Of a DNA stretch of 7,133 nt, positions 6,168-7,133 are shown in pieces. Within the stretch, counting starts at the first letter, position 1, and each line of letters starts with the position of its first letter. Source of the stretch: an uncultured Ktedonobacteraceae bacterium (GTDB taxonomy: Bacteria; Chloroflexota; Ktedonobacteria; Ktedonobacterales; Ktedonobacteraceae); assembly GCA_955652655.1 (NCBI GenBank), contig CATPCK010000325.1, forward strand, positions 1 to 7,133, read 5' to 3'. Under the pieces are notes generated by a model, which saw only the letters and a program-made list of their open reading frames with translations, had not been told where the DNA came from and did no database searches. A program made the translations under genes and the position numbers.

Positions 6168-6313
6168 CGGATACCGGACCATGCCTGAGGGCCGATCAAT
6201 CGGCACCTACTGTTCTGTCAAGCGCGAGCCGGGCGACCGCAAGGGTCGCCCCTACATTTCCGTGTCAAATGAACGTTGACAGAGCACTACGGGTGTCCGG
6301 ATGAATGTGTCAA
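6154..6313. repeat. 160-bp element of nested inverted repeats (MITE-like)
   Basis: The outer 22-base arms (6154-6175 and 6292-6313) are inverted copies matching at 19 of 22 positions, centred on CATCCGGA. Inside are a second inverted pair, TGTTCTGTCAA (6211-6221) with TTGACAGAGCA (6276-6286), 10 of 11 matching, and an inner perfect 8-bp hairpin (6231-6238 with 6244-6251). A small perfect palindrome, GCCGATCAATCGGC, lies at 6191-6204. Two 10-base direct repeats also occur: CATGCCTGAG at 6180-6189 and 6339-6348, and TCAATCGGCA at 6196-6205 and 6310-6319. There is no coding capacity, which fits a non-autonomous repeat or nested repeats. Confidence 0.55.
6231..6257. repeat. REP-like hairpin with CGCCCCTACAT end
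   Basis: GGGCGACC (6231-6238) and GGTCGCCC (6244-6251) pair perfectly around GCAAG. The right arm runs into CGCCCCTACAT (6247-6257), the same 11 bases seen at 2717-2727 beside another hairpin. Short GC-rich palindromes ending in TGTAGGGGCG are, to my knowledge, common as dispersed intergenic repeats in large bacterial genomes; that this is one is inference. Confidence 0.5.
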
Positions 6314-6406
6314 TCGGCATTATTAATCACAGGTGGGACATGCCTGAGATTCGCTTGAGTTGTTTCTATTTATTACCTCTATCCTCTAGATATGTCAATG
6401 GTACCG

Positions 6407-6441
6407 TTCTCTATCAGAGAAGCGGCAATCTATGCTATACT
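6407..6441 (+). promoter_or_regulatory. Extended -10 promoter with overlapping operator-like dyad
   Basis: TATGCTATACT contains an extended -10 (TGC then TATACT, 6436-6441). The -35 region about 17 bases upstream is poor (TATCAG). That position is occupied by a perfect dyad, TTCTCT-ATC-AGAGAA (6407-6421). A weak -35 combined with an extended -10 and an overlapping palindrome is the usual arrangement of a repressed or activated promoter. It points towards the gene starting at 6597, giving a leader of about 150 bases. Confidence 0.45.
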
Positions 6442-6596
6442 AGCGCGGTAGAAGCCGTAGAGGATATGCACAGTGTAGACGATGTGGTAACTCTATTAGC
6501 GGAGAAATGAGATGATGGACTATACAGTAGGGCAAGCGGCCCCTGCGAATTCTATCAGAACAAGGACATATACAGCAATAGGAGGGAGTGCAGGTT

Positions 6597-7133
6597 ATGA
6601 ATATTACGACAGGCGGACCTCACATTCTTCTTTTTGAACGAGACCAGCAATTTGTTGCATTGCTTACCAGTGAGTTGCAGCTTGCAGGCTATGAATGCCA
6701 CGCCGCCCGCACGGCGGTAGAGGTTTTCGACGCAATCGCACGCTATCCTGTACGGCTTGTGCTGGTAAACCTGGCACAGGCTGCTGCCGCACGTCGTGAA
6801 TTCTGGGTTGCCCTGGATACGCAACGACGAGGTCGTGGCGTCCAGGTATTAACATTCCACTGCACCAATCTCGCAGGTTATGGTCCATCAAGTGATGACC
6901 CCGACGAGCGTTCAAATTCTGTCGTGGCCGATATGGAAGTGGACGGGATGCTTGGCATCATGAATATGGTTAACACTATACGTTCTCGCATCGCGATTTC
7001 CAACCCGGGCACGATGTCACGGTTGCCAGCAAATGCCAATCCATCGTCCCCCCTCGTTGGACAGACCACTGCATCGCTACCATCAGTATCGCCAGCGAAC
7101 CCCAACCAAGCCTCCAATGGCATATCTTTTGCC
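6597..7133 (+). CDS. Receiver-like (response-regulator fold) protein lacking the phospho-acceptor Asp, partial
   Basis: The frame is open from ATG 6597 to the right edge (179 codons, no stop). Residues 9-88 resemble a receiver domain: HILLFERDQQF (9-19) in place of the first strand and acidic pocket, a helix to GYECHAARTAVEVFDAIARYP (31-51), and VRLVLVNLAQ (52-61), where Asn58 occupies the position of the conserved Asp. VQVLTF (82-87) resembles the fourth strand. The acidic pair is also altered (Glu14-Arg15), and I see no clear conserved Lys. After about residue 135 the chain becomes rich in Pro, Ser, Asn and Ala, like a linker to a further domain beyond the window. GGAGGG lies ten bases before the start. 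The fold call is from pattern only; the output domain is unknown. Confidence 0.7.
   Translation, partial: MNITTGGPHILLFERDQQFVALLTSELQLAGYECHAARTAVEVFDAIARYPVRLVLVNLAQAAAARREFWVALDTQRRGRGVQVLTFHCTNLAGYGPSSDDPDERSNSVVADMEVDGMLGIMNMVNTIRSRIAISNPGTMSRLPANANPSSPLVGQTTASLPSVSPANPNQASNGISFA

Larger units (their letters stand above)
6121..6596. other. Divergent intergenic region with repeat element and promoter
   Basis: This stretch separates the minus-strand SAM hydrolase from the plus-strand receiver-like gene and must carry both promoters. Its left two-fifths is a nested palindromic element (6154-6313), and its right part holds a plus-strand promoter. The open frame 6301-6510 has no recognisable product and runs through the promoter, so I do not call it. 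A 41-codon frame from 6512 overlaps the next gene and is likewise not called. Confidence 0.4.

Noticed and set aside
6121..6200. Possible SAM-sensing riboswitch before the SAM hydrolase gene
   Set aside because: The leader is short and shows none of the SAM riboswitch core elements I can recognise; only a simple 7-bp dyad is present.
6301..6510. Plus-strand open frame of 69 codons ending GGAGAAATGA, next to a 41-codon frame at 6512-6637
   Set aside because: It spans the promoter and dyad, so only its last few codons could be transcribed from there. The second frame overlaps the receiver-like gene. A short leader peptide is possible but unsupported.

Overview
The window reads as a sporulating or stress-adapted bacterium of about 50% GC. 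The clearest content is the conserved three-gene cluster prkA - yhbH (yeaH, DUF444) - spoVR (ycgB), all on the minus strand. Family lengths and motifs match Bacillus-type homologues, but the long structured intergenic spacers, the TGTAGGGGCG-type palindromes and the intein suggest a large, repeat-rich genome. Ktedonobacteria (Chloroflexota) is my best guess, by inference only.

From left to right: positions 1-1033 (minus) encode the N-terminal 266 residues of a SpoVR protein. They run without a break into the N-terminal 78 residues of an intein (Cys1 codon at 233-235) that continues past the left edge. The intein sits inside the family's most conserved motif, between MNEGWA and the expected SYWH. 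Positions 1034-1207 hold two stem-loops, the second followed by a U-run, which look like a terminator or attenuator between yhbH and spoVR. Positions 1208-2350 are yhbH, a von Willebrand A (VWA) protein with an intact metal-binding MIDAS. Positions 2351-2736 are an unusually long spacer with at least three perfect-arm hairpins. Positions 2737-4632 are prkA, an AAA+-type ATPase/serine kinase of exactly the usual length (631 aa).

Positions 4633-5274 are a 640-base non-coding stretch that probably holds the prkA promoter and leader; two inverted repeats are visible there. Positions 5275-6120 (minus) encode a DUF62-family S-adenosylmethionine hydrolase (hydroxide adenosyltransferase). Positions 6121-6596 are non-coding and contain a compact 160-bp element of nested inverted repeats, followed by a plus-strand extended -10 promoter with an operator-like dyad. 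From 6597 a plus-strand gene runs off the right edge. It encodes a receiver-like domain with Asn at the expected phospho-acceptor position and a low-complexity Pro/Ser/Asn tail.

Functionally, PrkA, YhbH and SpoVR form a co-conserved stress/sporulation module (ATPase/kinase, VWA partner, and a protein of unknown biochemistry). The point of most interest is that one member, SpoVR, must be protein-spliced to become functional here, and that it is separated from the upstream genes by terminator-like structure.
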